From Scytolyngbya sp. HA4215-MV1 (GTDB taxonomy: Bacteria > Cyanobacteriota > Cyanobacteriia > Leptolyngbyales > Leptolyngbyaceae): 64,000 bases of DNA. The stretch lies in NCBI GenBank assembly GCA_019359045.1, contig JAHHIA010000001.1:124001-188000 (forward strand), written 5' to 3'. The notes beneath the pieces are model-generated. The model had not been told where the DNA came from. It searched no databases and saw nothing but the letters and a program-made list of their open reading frames with translations. Shown here one piece after another: positions 1-8,846 of the stretch (position 1 is its first letter; each line of letters starts with the position of its first letter). The translations under genes were made by a program, and so were the position numbers.

Positions 1-169
1 GCTTACCCTCTTTAACCTGTTGCAAGCTCAGAACCGTCGTTTCACCCTTGTCATTCAATGGGACAGTGCGGGTCGCTTCGTCCAATTCAGCCGCTGTAGC
101 ACTCCCTACTGCCATTTGAAAGACGAAGAAAACAGTGACCACAGCAAGCCAGATGTATTTCTTAAGCAT
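1..169 (-). CDS. psbV: Cytochrome c550 of photosystem II (partial, N-terminus only)
   Basis: Only the first 56 codons are inside the window; the 3' part, including the haem-binding CxxCH, lies beyond position 1. The start is an ATG at 169. Residues 1-28 form a typical Sec signal peptide (MLKKYIWLAVVT, hydrophobic core, cleavage after GSATA-A), followed by AELDEATRTVPLND and TVLSLQQVKEGK, which is the characteristic N-terminus of mature PsbV. The family is an extrinsic lumenal PSII subunit that stabilises the Mn4CaO5 cluster. It lies downstream of accD on the same strand with a gap of about 190 bases, probably holding its own promoter. Identification rests on the recognised N-terminal sequence only. 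Confidence 0.9.
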   Translation of the reverse strand, partial: MLKKYIWLAVVTVFFVFQMAVGSATAAELDEATRTVPLNDKGETTVLSLQQVKEGK

Positions 170-361
170 GGTTCTCACTAAAACGATGTGGCTCAGTTAA
201 ATATCGACATGGTTCAGGCTCAATCCTCAAGCGCACAACATGCAGGCTTAGAACCCTTACATCGTCGCCCGTTTACAGTTAGGATTGAGTTTTTCTATAT
301 GAATATCATGCCACTGAGGGTGCGCTTTCCCACAAAGTTTCGTTGTGACTCTTTGATTCGG

Positions 362-1309
362 TTAAACCAACTCAGTTTTTGGGCCCCCTAAATGACGGGG
401 GGGAGTGGGTGCCATTTCAGCAACATGAACTCCAAAACGGGATGATTGGGCGGCGGGTTGATGTAATCGAATCAGTTGAGCCAGCGTCTTTTTCAGCTGA
501 GTCCGTGGAACGATCGCATCCACAAAACCGTGTTGCAACAAATATTCTGCTGATTGAAAACCTTCCGGCAATTTTTCGCGTAGCGTTTGCTCAACGACAC
601 GACGACCCGCAAACCCAATCGTCGCTTTAGGCTCTGCTAAAATAATATCGCCTAACATGGCAAAACTTGCTGTAACTCCACCCGTCGTGGGATGCGTCAA
701 GACAGGAATATATAACAAACGGGCTTCTTGATGTCGCGATAGCGCACCGGATATTTTAGCCATTTGCATAAGGCTTAGCATACCTTCTTGCATTCGTGCC
801 CCACCAGAGGCACAAACAATAATTACAGGGAGGCGTTCACGGGTTCCTCGTTCAATCAACCGGGTCAATTTTTCACCGACCACTGATCCCATGCTACCGC
901 CCATAAATCGAAAGTCCATCACTCCTAATGCAATCGGAAGACTCTCTAATTTGGCGATGCCAGTTTGAACTGCATCAATCAATCCAGTTTTTTCTTGCAT
1001 TTCTCGCAAGCGATCGCTGTAGGTTTTGCGATCCCGAAACTTTAAGGGATCCATAGATTTCAAGGCTTCATCGATTGGCGTCCAAGTGTTTGCATCAGCG
1101 AGCTGTCGAATTCGTTCATCGCTAAATACTCTCAAATGATGCCCGCAATCTAGGCAAACCATTTGATTAGCTCTGAGATCTTTTGTGTAAGTCAAAACGC
1201 TGCATGATTCACACTTAGTCCATAAACCATCGGCAATTTCACGTTCTTGCCGTTCCTTACCGATGGGACCTGTCTTCCGGCGATTTGCAAACCAATCAAA
1301 TAAAGACAT
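362..1309 (-). CDS. accD: Acetyl-CoA carboxylase carboxyltransferase beta subunit
   Basis: 315 residues, full length for bacterial AccD. The N-terminus carries the four-cysteine zinc ribbon (C33, C36, C52, C55), followed by the crotonase-fold carboxyltransferase core with [18 protein letters not shown] and the oxyanion-hole region [20 protein letters not shown]. With AccA it transfers the carboxyl group from biotin-BCCP to acetyl-CoA, giving malonyl-CoA for fatty acid synthesis. The start is an ATG at 1309 ([12 protein letters not shown]), which is typical of the cyanobacterial protein. The gene stands alone; no other acc gene is in the window. Confidence 0.97.
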   Translation of the reverse strand: MSLFDWFANRRKTGPIGKERQEREIADGLWTKCESCSVLTYTKDLRANQMVCLDCGHHLRVFSDERIRQLADANTWTPIDEALKSMDPLKFRDRKTYSDRLREMQEKTGLIDAVQTGIAKLESLPIALGVMDFRFMGGSMGSVVGEKLTRLIERGTRERLPVIIVCASGGARMQEGMLSLMQMAKISGALSRHQEARLLYIPVLTHPTTGGVTASFAMLGDIILAEPKATIGFAGRRVVEQTLREKLPEGFQSAEYLLQHGFVDAIVPRTQLKKTLAQLIRLHQPAAQSSRFGVHVAEMAPTPPRHLGGPKTELV

Positions 1310-1859
1310 GAAACCTTTTACTTCCTTTAATACTTAGAGACCCGCAACTCACCCAGATTAAAACCTCAGTTACATCTCCAATATTCTTTCAAATGTTATT
1401 TCCTCAGCTTTTCTAAGCTAAATAACAACGCAAATAGATTCCAAGTCACAAATTAAGACTAATAAATCCCTTAAATGTATTGATGAAATCTAGGTGAAAC
1501 CGCAACTTCTGAAACATGATTTGTCAAGTTAAATTATTTTTTTAGATGAAACTACTCTAAAGGATTTGGAAAAACCCAAACATGAAATAGATGAGTTGGC
1601 AGAATGTACAACTTAGAAAAACTAATTTCTAAAGACAAAATAGAATTGAAAAAAGAGAGCATGAAGATTGTCACAATTTTCCTAAAGATTCCAAAAAAAC
1701 TACTTTTCTCAACGACTCTAGAAGACTATCTTAGTTTTTATAGCACTTTATCAATCGTTGTTTCTTTTATTCTGTTTGTCTAACCGGGCTGAAGTCAAAC
1801 CTATCATTTGTCGATATTATGTTCAGCTCAACTTCAAACAAGCAGACTTTACACAAGCA

Positions 1860-1901
1860 GGACATTCATCCAAGCATCTTTGTAGATTGGGATGAATGTC
1901 C
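1860..1901. repeat. Perfect 12-bp inverted repeat
   Basis: GGACATTCATCC at 1860-1871 and its exact complement GGATGAATGTCC at 1890-1901, with an 18-base loop. It overlaps the end of the candidate micro-ORF, so it could be a hairpin at the end of that transcript. There is no U-tract, so a classical intrinsic terminator is not supported. Confidence 0.6.
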
Positions 1902-1955
1902 AACCCATGTCAGGATAACAGCAAGAGTAATATTAAGAGCGGCATTTCTGCGCAT
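1866..1955 (-). CDS. Candidate 29-residue single-helix membrane peptide
   Basis: On the minus strand an ATG at 1955 is preceded, six bases upstream, by a perfect AGGAGG ribosome binding site. It opens a 29-codon frame that begins MRRNAALNITLAVILTWVGH and ends at TGA 1866-1868. Residues 5-18 are hydrophobic, so a single transmembrane helix with a basic N-terminus is plausible, as in small photosystem or cytochrome b6f subunits. I do not recognise the family. The 3' end overlaps a 12-bp inverted repeat. The ideal Shine-Dalgarno is the main support; chance occurrence cannot be excluded. Confidence 0.35.
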   Translation of the reverse strand: MRRNAALNITLAVILTWVGHSSQSTKMLG

Positions 1956-2064
1956 TGTCAACCTCCTAGTCAGCTTTTGAGCCTCTTGAAATCTATCCCA
2001 GACATAGAGTTAATTTTATCAAAAGTTGGGAACTCTGTTGGTTAAGCGTAGGAGAGTCGGGTGC

Positions 2065-3054
2065 ATGTATACCAAAATATCTTACCTAGTCGGTTCTTCC
2101 CAGTACCGAGCGGTTGCAGATGATGCATTGAAAGATGAGGACAATGCTGCTTGGGTGATGGAACTGGAGCCGGAAGTCCGTGATGAGTGGATCAAGCGAA
2201 TTGGTTGGATTCGTCTCGTTGATCGACTCGCTGAAAATAATTTGCTAGATAGTCATAGTAATGAGTTTCAAGATTTTCATGTCGGTTGGAACTTACTACA
2301 AACTGAACAAAGGGTAGATCCAAATTCTTCTTGGAGTGAGATATTAGAACAGATGCAGGCACGCTGGTTTGGCAAGCCTGGTGCTTACTCTGCGGATACC
2401 CTTTCGATTCAATCCTGGAATACTTATTTAATTGCGATCTCGCGATATCACAAAAACGGGTTGGTGATTGAGACCCTGGATGAATATGAAGCCATGCTAG
2501 AAGCATTAGCAGGTGCCTTCTTCCAGGTTTTGCCATTTTTACCCAAAAAATATTGGCAATCCGCACTCTACTTTGGTGTAGTTGATCAGTTCTATAACAA
2601 TTTGCGGGATCTTTGGGAAGATGCCAGTCAAGGGATTTGCTATTTCCCAACCGAGTTGCTAGAAAAATTTAAGGTTAGCCGAGAAGAGATTCTGCATCCT
2701 GGAGATTTTACCAACCCTGGCTACTATCGCATGATGTTGTTCTGGCTCGATGAGTATCTCCCAAAACTGCGTCAGAGAGCTTATGGACTGGCTCTTGCGA
2801 ATGACCTGCACCCCTCCTGGCAAATTTTGCGAGATTGGTCTCTGCATCGATATCGTCGAATTGAACGAATTTTTCGGCGCTGCCAGTTTGATTACGTTGC
2901 TTTTCCTGAGCAATATTGGGTAGAAGTCAAACGAGAACTTAAGCAACAACTTCGTCGCAGTCGTCGCCAAGTCAAAATGGCACAAACTGCGCCCACTCCT
3001 CTATCGATCGTTTATCTGAACCAACCTACGCTACTTTGCTACGGCGGTATATAA
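2065..3054 (+). CDS. Squalene/phytoene synthase-like protein (divergent)
   Basis: 329 residues. The stretch NNLRDLWEDASQGICYFP, around residues 180-197, matches the second aspartate-rich motif and following segment of squalene/phytoene synthases (NILRDVGEDA..GRIYLP), and the downstream helices (YLPKLRQRAYGLALA) also fit. The first Asp-rich motif is not intact: the corresponding helix reads WIRLVDRLAEN rather than DDxxD. It may therefore be an altered or non-catalytic member of the family; condensation of two isoprenoid diphosphates is known for the family but not shown here. The ATG at 2065 is chosen because TAGGAG lies about 10 bases upstream; an in-frame TTG at 2026 has no such site. No carotenoid gene is adjacent. 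Confidence 0.55.
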   Translation: MYTKISYLVGSSQYRAVADDALKDEDNAAWVMELEPEVRDEWIKRIGWIRLVDRLAENNLLDSHSNEFQDFHVGWNLLQTEQRVDPNSSWSEILEQMQARWFGKPGAYSADTLSIQSWNTYLIAISRYHKNGLVIETLDEYEAMLEALAGAFFQVLPFLPKKYWQSALYFGVVDQFYNNLRDLWEDASQGICYFPTELLEKFKVSREEILHPGDFTNPGYYRMMLFWLDEYLPKLRQRAYGLALANDLHPSWQILRDWSLHRYRRIERIFRRCQFDYVAFPEQYWVEVKRELKQQLRRSRRQVKMAQTAPTPLSIVYLNQPTLLCYGGI

Positions 3055-3097
3055 ATCGATCACATCTGCTTCGAACCACATGCACATTTTGAGACGG

Positions 3098-3137
3098 TTG
3101 ACACTCAGCCAAACCTGAAATATAGTACTTGTGTACT
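3098..3137 (+). promoter_or_regulatory. Consensus promoter with palindromic operator
   Basis: TTGACA at 3098-3103 and TATAGT at 3121-3126 are separated by exactly 17 bases, a near-perfect primary-sigma promoter. The palindrome AGTAC-TTGT-GTACT (3124-3137) overlaps the -10 box and the start region, where a repressor would block transcription. It sits about 60 bases upstream of the ParM-like gene. By analogy with ParR/parC autoregulation, the small DNA-binding-like protein at 4279-4557 may bind here; that is inference. Confidence 0.6.
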
Positions 3138-3198
3138 AACGGGTTTAGATGGGAACAGGTGGGGACATTCCCCCTGAGATGACAACCGAGGAAAAACC

Positions 3199-4254
3199 AT
3201 GACTACGACCATTAGACAGGCAAGAACCAAAAAAGATCAAGCAGTAAGTGTCGCTTCGATAAGCAGTGTCAACCCCACCACTGCTCGTGTACTGGCGTTG
3301 GATGCTGGTAATTATGACCTCAAATTTTGGGATGGTGGAGGTCACCCTAAGGCGATTAGATCGGTGCGCTTTCGTTTGCCACAGGGGCGAGATTCTGTGC
3401 GCTATTCCGATGCTTCTCCCCTCATCGAACTATCTGATGGTAGTCGCTACCACTTTGGTGCACAAGCCTACAAATATCGCAGGCAGCAACAAACCGTAAT
3501 TGAGAATAAGGTGGACCTAGCAAAGCTGCATCTCTATGCCTGTCTGGAACCTTGGGAAGATAGTACTGAGTTTCCGTTGCACCTGTATGTCAGCACTCCT
3601 GAACCAGCCAAAAACCAGGATGCGATTCAAAAACAGCTGTTGGGATTACATGAATTTCGCCGCAATGATCTAGACTACCGCATCATGGTCGAGCGAGTCG
3701 AGGTTGAGCGAGAAGGCATGGGGGCTTACCGTTATGCGCAACGCCTAGGATTGATTCCTGATAGTGGCTATACCATTGTCATTGACATTGGAGGGGGCAC
3801 GTGGCTAACCCGACTCGTTGATGCTGAGAGCGAAGTCATTGATGAGAATGTAATGGATCGAGGGGGTGCTTATGAACTGGCAACATCCATTAGTTTTGAC
3901 AAACGGTTAACTGATGTTTTGGGTACGACTGCTGACCCCAGTGTTGTGATGGATGGGTTTAGAAGCGGACATACCTATGCGGATACGGGATTGTCTTGGT
4001 CACCCTGGTTAGAGGAGCATCTCGATCCCTGGTTTAAGGGTATCTTTCAGACTGTTCGCGCACAGTACACTCCTTACATGGCAAGAGTGACCCGCTTTTT
4101 AGTCACGGGTGGCAGCACCCATCTGATTTCAGAACGGTTGCAAGGACGTAGGCTATTTGCGGTTATGAGCGACCCTCAGTTTGCCAATGTGCGGGGACTA
4201 TTTCCCATGCACAACGGCACACAACTCAGCATGGAACGGAATTACATTATTTAG
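3199..4254 (+). CDS. ParM/StbA-like actin-fold ATPase
   Basis: 351 residues. Residues from about 30 read LALDAGNYDLKFW, the phosphate-1 motif of ParM/Alp-type actins (usually DxGxxxxK). The centre holds IVIDIGGGTWLTRLV, the phosphate-2 motif, and RFLVTGGSTHLI near the C-terminus fits the adenosine motif. Such proteins polymerise to push apart plasmids or other DNA. The gene starts with ATG at 3199 behind GAGG and is followed 24 bases later by a small protein with a ribbon-helix-helix-like start, the usual ParM-ParR arrangement. On a chromosome such a pair may be a plasmid relic or have a different cargo. The family call is firm; the role is not. Confidence 0.75.
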   Translation: MTTTIRQARTKKDQAVSVASISSVNPTTARVLALDAGNYDLKFWDGGGHPKAIRSVRFRLPQGRDSVRYSDASPLIELSDGSRYHFGAQAYKYRRQQQTVIENKVDLAKLHLYACLEPWEDSTEFPLHLYVSTPEPAKNQDAIQKQLLGLHEFRRNDLDYRIMVERVEVEREGMGAYRYAQRLGLIPDSGYTIVIDIGGGTWLTRLVDAESEVIDENVMDRGGAYELATSISFDKRLTDVLGTTADPSVVMDGFRSGHTYADTGLSWSPWLEEHLDPWFKGIFQTVRAQYTPYMARVTRFLVTGGSTHLISERLQGRRLFAVMSDPQFANVRGLFPMHNGTQLSMERNYII

Positions 4255-4278
4255 TCGTGGTTCAGGTGGAAGTGCTTT

Positions 4279-4557
4279 ATGTATGACAATAAAATCAGAC
4301 TGAGCCAAGATGTGCTTGAAAAAGCTGAACAGATTGCCCAGGAATGGGGACTTAAGAATGCACGAGCGGCAGTTGAAGCAGTTTTTCGACGTTATTCTGA
4401 TGCCTATTTGCGGAGTACGGGCGGGAGTGGCAATTCGATGCCAACTGCGTTTGCGCCTCTTCAACCTGCTGCGGCAAACGCTTTACTCCAAAATCGCACT
4501 GAACCACGATCTCACTGCGAAGCCTTGGATGAATTGGATGACTTATTAGGACTTTGA
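4279..4557 (+). CDS. Small ParR-like DNA-binding protein
   Basis: 92 residues starting at ATG 4279. The N-terminus MYDNKIRLSQDVLEKAEQIA resembles the beta strand and first helix of ribbon-helix-helix proteins, and the C-terminus is acidic (EALDELDDLLGL), as in ParR adaptors where the tail contacts the actin filament. It follows the ParM-like gene by 24 bases and is presumably co-transcribed. Function as centromere adaptor and repressor of the upstream promoter is inferred from context; sequence similarity to known ParR proteins is weak by eye. Confidence 0.6.
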   Translation: MYDNKIRLSQDVLEKAEQIAQEWGLKNARAAVEAVFRRYSDAYLRSTGGSGNSMPTAFAPLQPAAANALLQNRTEPRSHCEALDELDDLLGL

Positions 4558-4583
4558 TATTAAATGCTCGGACAACGTTACCT

Positions 4584-4671
4584 TGGCATTTGAGGCAAAT
4601 GAGGACAAAGATGCGGAGATTCGTGAAATTGCTTGGTGCTTATGCCAATATCTCCGCCTTTCTATGTCCTC
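4584..4671. terminator. Long inverted repeat between convergent genes
   Basis: GAGGACA at 4601-4607 pairs with TGTCCTC at 4665-4671, and GCGGAGAT at 4613-4620 pairs with ATCTCCGC at 4650-4657. A further pair, TTGGCAT (4584-4590) and ATGCCAA (4642-4648), could compete with these. The structure lies between the end of the ParR-like gene and the end of the convergent gene at 4699, so a bidirectional terminator is the simplest reading. There is no strong U-run. Confidence 0.45.
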
Positions 4672-4698
4672 GTCTCTTTAAATGATGGGTTGAGCGCA

Positions 4699-5763
4699 TC
4701 AGGCAACACAGATTCGATATTGGGGTAATAATTCATGGATGACATAAAAATGATGGGCTTGTAGCGCATCGTGAAAGAGCTTCCAGTCACTGGTCAAAAA
4801 ATGAGGATGGTAAGTGAAAACCTCATCGACCTGATCAATTTCTCCTTCAGTTTTCAATGCTAGATACTTCCAGGAATTTTTTCCCTTTGGTTGATAGCTG
4901 ACAGTGGCAGGTCCAAAACTAAATTTGCCATCGGCGATAGCCTGTAACCATTGTTGATGTCGAATATGACGATTATCTGAGGTCAGAGTCTGAAACATCT
5001 GAGCTATTAGCAATTTATCAGAAGCCGGTAAGCCAACCACCGGGGCATCAGGGTCTGCTTTTTGGTAGCGCTGCATGGCTTTGTACATTTGCTCTGCTGC
5101 TTCTAAAAAATCTTTGGGGTTGTTCCTTAAGATTTGTTGCCCCTGCCCATTGATATAGCCCCAACACAGGAATGGTTTATCGGGATTGCCAAGAACTGCC
5201 CCATGTCCTAATGGAAATGCACCACTAATAAAATAACCCTTTAAACGAGTCATTAAGTTGCGATCGGTCTTTCCTGTTTCATCCACTAAGCGGCGTGCTT
5301 CGTTCACTTGATGATTGACCCCAGCAAATCCTTGATGTGCCCAAGTATCGGCGTAAACATGCATCGTAATACCTAAACGGTGCAATCCATAAAGTGCATC
5401 TTGGCGGGCAATGCACTCTCTCACGACGTCTTGAGCGACGCAACTATTGGGACGACAAATGAGCTTTTCAATAAACTCCCCTTGTGGATCTTGGTCTGCG
5501 GGCAGTCCACCATTACCGGGTAGGAAATGAAAGGGAATCCAAACTCGATGATTGGCGAGTTCGTTGAAGTTACGATAATCCAACATTTTGTGAGCAGAAC
5601 TGATGCGGCTGAAGAGCGCCCCATTGTTAAATCGAATCAGTCCACCGTTCGTAGCATCGTCTACATACTGAGCAGCATAGGCGATCGTGTTGGCAGCTTT
5701 ATGGTCAAATCCTGCCAGTCTTGCCACAACATAGGTTACACCATGGTGAAAGTCAATTTGCAT
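4699..5763 (-). CDS. DUF6765-like conserved protein
   Basis: 354 residues from ATG 5763. The N-terminus MQIDFHHGVTYVVARLAGFD, then AYAAQYVDDAT and GITMHVYADTWAHQGFAG, give a set of conserved His and Asp residues resembling the metal-binding helices of zinc-dependent phospholipase C-like folds. I recognise the pattern as that of the DUF6765 family, function unknown. No signal peptide or membrane segment is visible. It lies 58 bases downstream of the histidine kinase gene on the same strand and may be co-transcribed with it. Hydrolase activity is speculation. Confidence 0.55.
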   Translation of the reverse strand: MQIDFHHGVTYVVARLAGFDHKAANTIAYAAQYVDDATNGGLIRFNNGALFSRISSAHKMLDYRNFNELANHRVWIPFHFLPGNGGLPADQDPQGEFIEKLICRPNSCVAQDVVRECIARQDALYGLHRLGITMHVYADTWAHQGFAGVNHQVNEARRLVDETGKTDRNLMTRLKGYFISGAFPLGHGAVLGNPDKPFLCWGYINGQGQQILRNNPKDFLEAAEQMYKAMQRYQKADPDAPVVGLPASDKLLIAQMFQTLTSDNRHIRHQQWLQAIADGKFSFGPATVSYQPKGKNSWKYLALKTEGEIDQVDEVFTYHPHFLTSDWKLFHDALQAHHFYVIHELLPQYRICVA

Positions 5764-5821
5764 CAAATCTATCTTGACGGTTTTCTAGTGATGCATTGTG
5801 CCATCTGTCAGGTTTGTTTTC

Positions 5822-7987
5822 TCAAAGATCTCCAGCCCAAAATACCTTTTCCAGATCTACCTTTTGCGAGACATAAGTAAAGGGAAGTTTAACAACAAAG
5901 GTAGTACCAGTACCGAGCTGGCTATGCAGACTAATACTCCCGCCCATTAATTCCACACATTGTTTAACGATCGACAAGCCCAAACCATTGCCAGGAATTG
6001 TGTCTACATTGGCAGCCCGATGAAAAGATTCAAAAACGTGAGGGAGATCAGGAGGAGGAATCCCAATTCCTTGATCTTTAACCTGCAAAATAATTTCGTT
6101 GTCCGGATTCAACAAGTCAATCTCAATATTTGTATGGGGATGGGAATATTTAATCGCGTTCGATAACAAATTCATGAAAATTTGACGAAATAATTTTGAA
6201 TCGAGATAGGTTAGTCGAGAGGGGAATTGGCTAACAAATTCGATCCGGTGCTGATTGCCCAATCCTATCTGCATTTCATAAGTCAGATTGCGACAAAAAT
6301 ATTCAAGATCGACTTCGATCGGTTCAACTTGCACCCGTCCAGCTTCGGCTGTTCCAAATAACAAAACGTCTTCTAGTAGCCTATTAATATGGTCCACACA
6401 TGATTGGATCAGATGCAACTGTTCTAAGCGTTCGTCTTCTGAGAGTTTATGGCTATAGTATTCTAATAGTTCTGAGGCGGAGAGGATTGTACTCAATGGA
6501 GTACGAAATTCGTGAGAGGTGTTTGCAATAAAGCGAGACTTCAATCCACTGAGTTCTTTTTCCCTTTGTAGTGTTTTTAAGAGTTTTGCTTCTAATTGCT
6601 TACGCTCAGTGATATCGCGCTGAATGGCAATCCAGTGAGTATACCAACCTGAATCGTCTGCAACGGGTACAATGCTCAACTCTACCCAAAACTCCGTGCC
6701 ATCTTTGCGGTAGTTGATTAATTCAACCAAGACAGGTTGCCAAGTCTGAAGGGCAGAGCGAATCTTTTGTCGAGCTTCTGGCGCAGTTTTTTCACCCTGA
6801 AGAATTCGAGGAGAAAACCTTAATACTTCCTGGGCAGTATAGCCCGTCATTTGAGTAAACGCTTCGTTGACATAGAGAATGCGGGGACCAGGTTCTTCAA
6901 TGGGTTCTGCTTCAGTAATGATGACTGCATCGTTGGCATGGACAACCACAGATTCTAGTAGACGGATGCGTTGCTCAGAACGCTTCCGTGCGTTTTCAAG
7001 TTGTTGGCGATCCTCTATTTCGCGACGGATCGCTTGTTGGCGTTCAATCACAGAGCCTAAGATTCGGCAAGCAACGATCGCCATTTCATACTGATAAGAG
7101 GGTTGCCAATCATTTTGAGTTGGGAAGACCAACATCAATACGCCAATTGTGACTGAATGGGCACCTGAAATTGGATAAATATTAATTTTCCTACCGCCTA
7201 AGCAAGAGAGTGTTGAAATTGCTTGGGGATGATTCACATAATCATCAATAAATAAGGGTTCATCTGTATCGACAACTTGCCAAAATGTACCCTGTCCATC
7301 AGGAATACTACTATCTAAAAAAAATCGAAGATCTTGGATTTCCGATTCGGTATGAGTGCTTAGAAATTGTTCCGAAATTTTATTAGCGACCGGATCAGCT
7401 TGGCGATGAGGAGCTTTACCGTTAATAAGTTTGATGTAACCGAATAGGGCATCGAGTTCTTCAACTAAATAACTCAAAATCAGCTGACTGATTTCAAGCA
7501 TGTGGTCAGAACTTTGAATTTGTGCCGTTAGATCGAGTAAAAACTTGAGTCCTTTTTTCTGAGCTTGTGTTGTTTGTAGATTATCCGGAAGCAATGATGG
7601 GGGCAAATATTCTGATGGATGAATGACGAGAAGATAGCCACCATTAGCTCTGGAAGTAGCTTTAATGTTTAGCTGGATATCATTAGTTTGCAATAAGTGA
7701 AAAACTGAGGAAGTAGTGGTTCGTTGATTAATAAATTGTTGAAATTGCTGAGTTTGCTCTTGATGCCAATACCCTTTTATTAAAATGCTCGCGAAGATTT
7801 CATGACAGGTTGGTTGCTGATGCAACCAATCTGTAGACAATTGCCACAGCTGCACAAATCTAGAATTAAATCGCTCAAGCCGATCGTCTTGAGCAAACAA
7901 GGCGATCGCAACATCCATTTGTTCAAGTAGGAGATTTATATCTGAATGATCTTCTTGAGAATCAGCTTTAGCCAGTTCTGAATTCAT
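5822..7987 (-). CDS. PAS/GAF-domain hybrid sensor histidine kinase
   Basis: 721 residues from ATG 7987, preferred over an in-frame TTG at 8053 because MNSELAKADSQEDHSD looks like a natural start. The order is an N-terminal PAS-like region (LEQMDVAIALFAQDDRLERFN), a GAF-like region (about 150-320), a PAS/PAC module (about 345-470, with NYRKDGTEFWVELSIVPV and DITERKQLE), the HisKA dimerisation helix with FIANTSHEFRTPLS (phospho-accepting His), and the HATPase domain with N box (NLLSNAIKYS), G1 (DQGIGIP) and G2 (GNGLGLSIVK). No transmembrane helix is visible, so it is cytoplasmic. No receiver or partner response regulator is adjacent. The signal is unknown. Confidence 0.9.
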   Translation of the reverse strand: MNSELAKADSQEDHSDINLLLEQMDVAIALFAQDDRLERFNSRFVQLWQLSTDWLHQQPTCHEIFASILIKGYWHQEQTQQFQQFINQRTTTSSVFHLLQTNDIQLNIKATSRANGGYLLVIHPSEYLPPSLLPDNLQTTQAQKKGLKFLLDLTAQIQSSDHMLEISQLILSYLVEELDALFGYIKLINGKAPHRQADPVANKISEQFLSTHTESEIQDLRFFLDSSIPDGQGTFWQVVDTDEPLFIDDYVNHPQAISTLSCLGGRKINIYPISGAHSVTIGVLMLVFPTQNDWQPSYQYEMAIVACRILGSVIERQQAIRREIEDRQQLENARKRSEQRIRLLESVVVHANDAVIITEAEPIEEPGPRILYVNEAFTQMTGYTAQEVLRFSPRILQGEKTAPEARQKIRSALQTWQPVLVELINYRKDGTEFWVELSIVPVADDSGWYTHWIAIQRDITERKQLEAKLLKTLQREKELSGLKSRFIANTSHEFRTPLSTILSASELLEYYSHKLSEDERLEQLHLIQSCVDHINRLLEDVLLFGTAEAGRVQVEPIEVDLEYFCRNLTYEMQIGLGNQHRIEFVSQFPSRLTYLDSKLFRQIFMNLLSNAIKYSHPHTNIEIDLLNPDNEIILQVKDQGIGIPPPDLPHVFESFHRAANVDTIPGNGLGLSIVKQCVELMGGSISLHSQLGTGTTFVVKLPFTYVSQKVDLEKVFWAGDL

Positions 7988-8459
7988 GGCGCTGAATATA
8001 GTAGGTGAATAGAGGCAAAATGGAATATTTCCTAATACATAAATCTGCCCCAAAAAATACCAGAAATTAAATCATTAATTTAAAGTTTTTTGGAGCTTAG
8101 TCGGATGGATTCTCTGCTGCTCATTGCCAAATTCTAAGATGATGTGTTGTGGTAGCTCGGTGACATTTTAAGTAGCCTTATAGAATAAATTCCTGGCTTC
8201 ATGGATGATTTGCTGCGTCGATGACTAAATGTTGCAATCCTTAATGATGTCTGTGCATAAAAGGATCTGCAAGCAAGTTTTCTAAATGGGACTTCCTTTA
8301 AAACTCGGATGGATTGATCTCACCTTTCAGCTAAAAGACTGATACTGCATTCTGTGGATTTAAGATCTCTTGATATTAAAAGTTTGAGATTGCCAAATTC
8401 CTTCCTGGCCAATTAAAAGCAGAGTAGCAGAAATCCAATTCTTCCAGTGCTCATAATGT

Positions 8460-8489
8460 GTAAAAGAGTATCAGTGGATACTCTTTTAC
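8460..8489. terminator. Perfect 13-bp stem-loop
   Basis: GTAAAAGAGTATC at 8460-8472 and its exact complement at 8477-8489 enclose a four-base loop AGTG. It is located between aroA's end and the kinase's promoter region. The stem is AT-rich with no U-tail, so it may be a weak terminator or a palindromic repeat unit rather than a canonical intrinsic terminator. Confidence 0.5.
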
Positions 8490-8697
8490 GTTAATACGGA
8501 AGAACTCTATTGTCATCATGTCGATACCGGTTTCAAAGCAAAATGACAATATCGCTGGGATCATACATAAAAGACTGTGCCAATATAAAGATTTTAAGTA
8601 TGTCTACTGAATCCAGGATCGGGAAAAAGATGTTAAGCAAATTGCTTCAAGTGATTGAATCTATGCATTTGGTCATAGTAAAAACTTGAGAGACAAG

Positions 8698-8830
8698 GTG
8701 ATTTTAATTTAGGGAAAAGAAGTGATTTTAACTACATGAGGCCCGAGACGATGGGATTTCTAACTACATCAGATGCGAGATAAGGTAATTTTAGCTACAT
8801 TAGACGCCGTGAAAATGCAGATTTTAGAAG
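8698..8830. repeat. Degenerate tandem repeat, unit of about 31-32 bp
   Basis: Three copies of TAACTACAT/TAGCTACAT begin at 8729, 8761 and 8792, so the period is 32 then 31 bases. Each is preceded by GATTTT/GATTTC/AATTTT and followed by nAGnnnnGnGA. A more degenerate flanking half-unit (GGTGATTTTAATTT) precedes them. It lies just past the 3' end of aroA. The unit diversity is too high for a CRISPR array. Confidence 0.5.
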
Positions 8831-8846
8831 ATGTGATGGAAATCAT

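Larger units (their letters stand above)
1310..2064. other. AT-rich intergenic region with one candidate micro-ORF
   Basis: About 750 bases between accD (minus) and the phytoene-synthase-like gene (plus). It is AT-rich and holds no conventional gene. It contains a candidate 29-codon reading frame with a strong ribosome binding site and a perfect 12-bp inverted repeat, both listed separately. The rest shows nothing I can assign. Confidence 0.6.
7988..8846. other. Intergenic region with hairpin and degenerate tandem repeat
   Basis: About 860 bases without a credible gene between aroA and the histidine kinase, both on the minus strand. It contains a perfect 13-bp hairpin (8460-8489) and a three-unit degenerate direct repeat (8698-8830), both listed separately. 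Confidence 0.6.

Noticed and set aside
3199-4557. Prophage or integrated plasmid
   Set aside because: Apart from the ParM/ParR-like pair there are no replication, integration or phage genes, and the neighbours are ordinary.
8698-8830. CRISPR array
   Set aside because: Units are too degenerate, there are no unique spacers between identical repeats, and there are no cas genes nearby.
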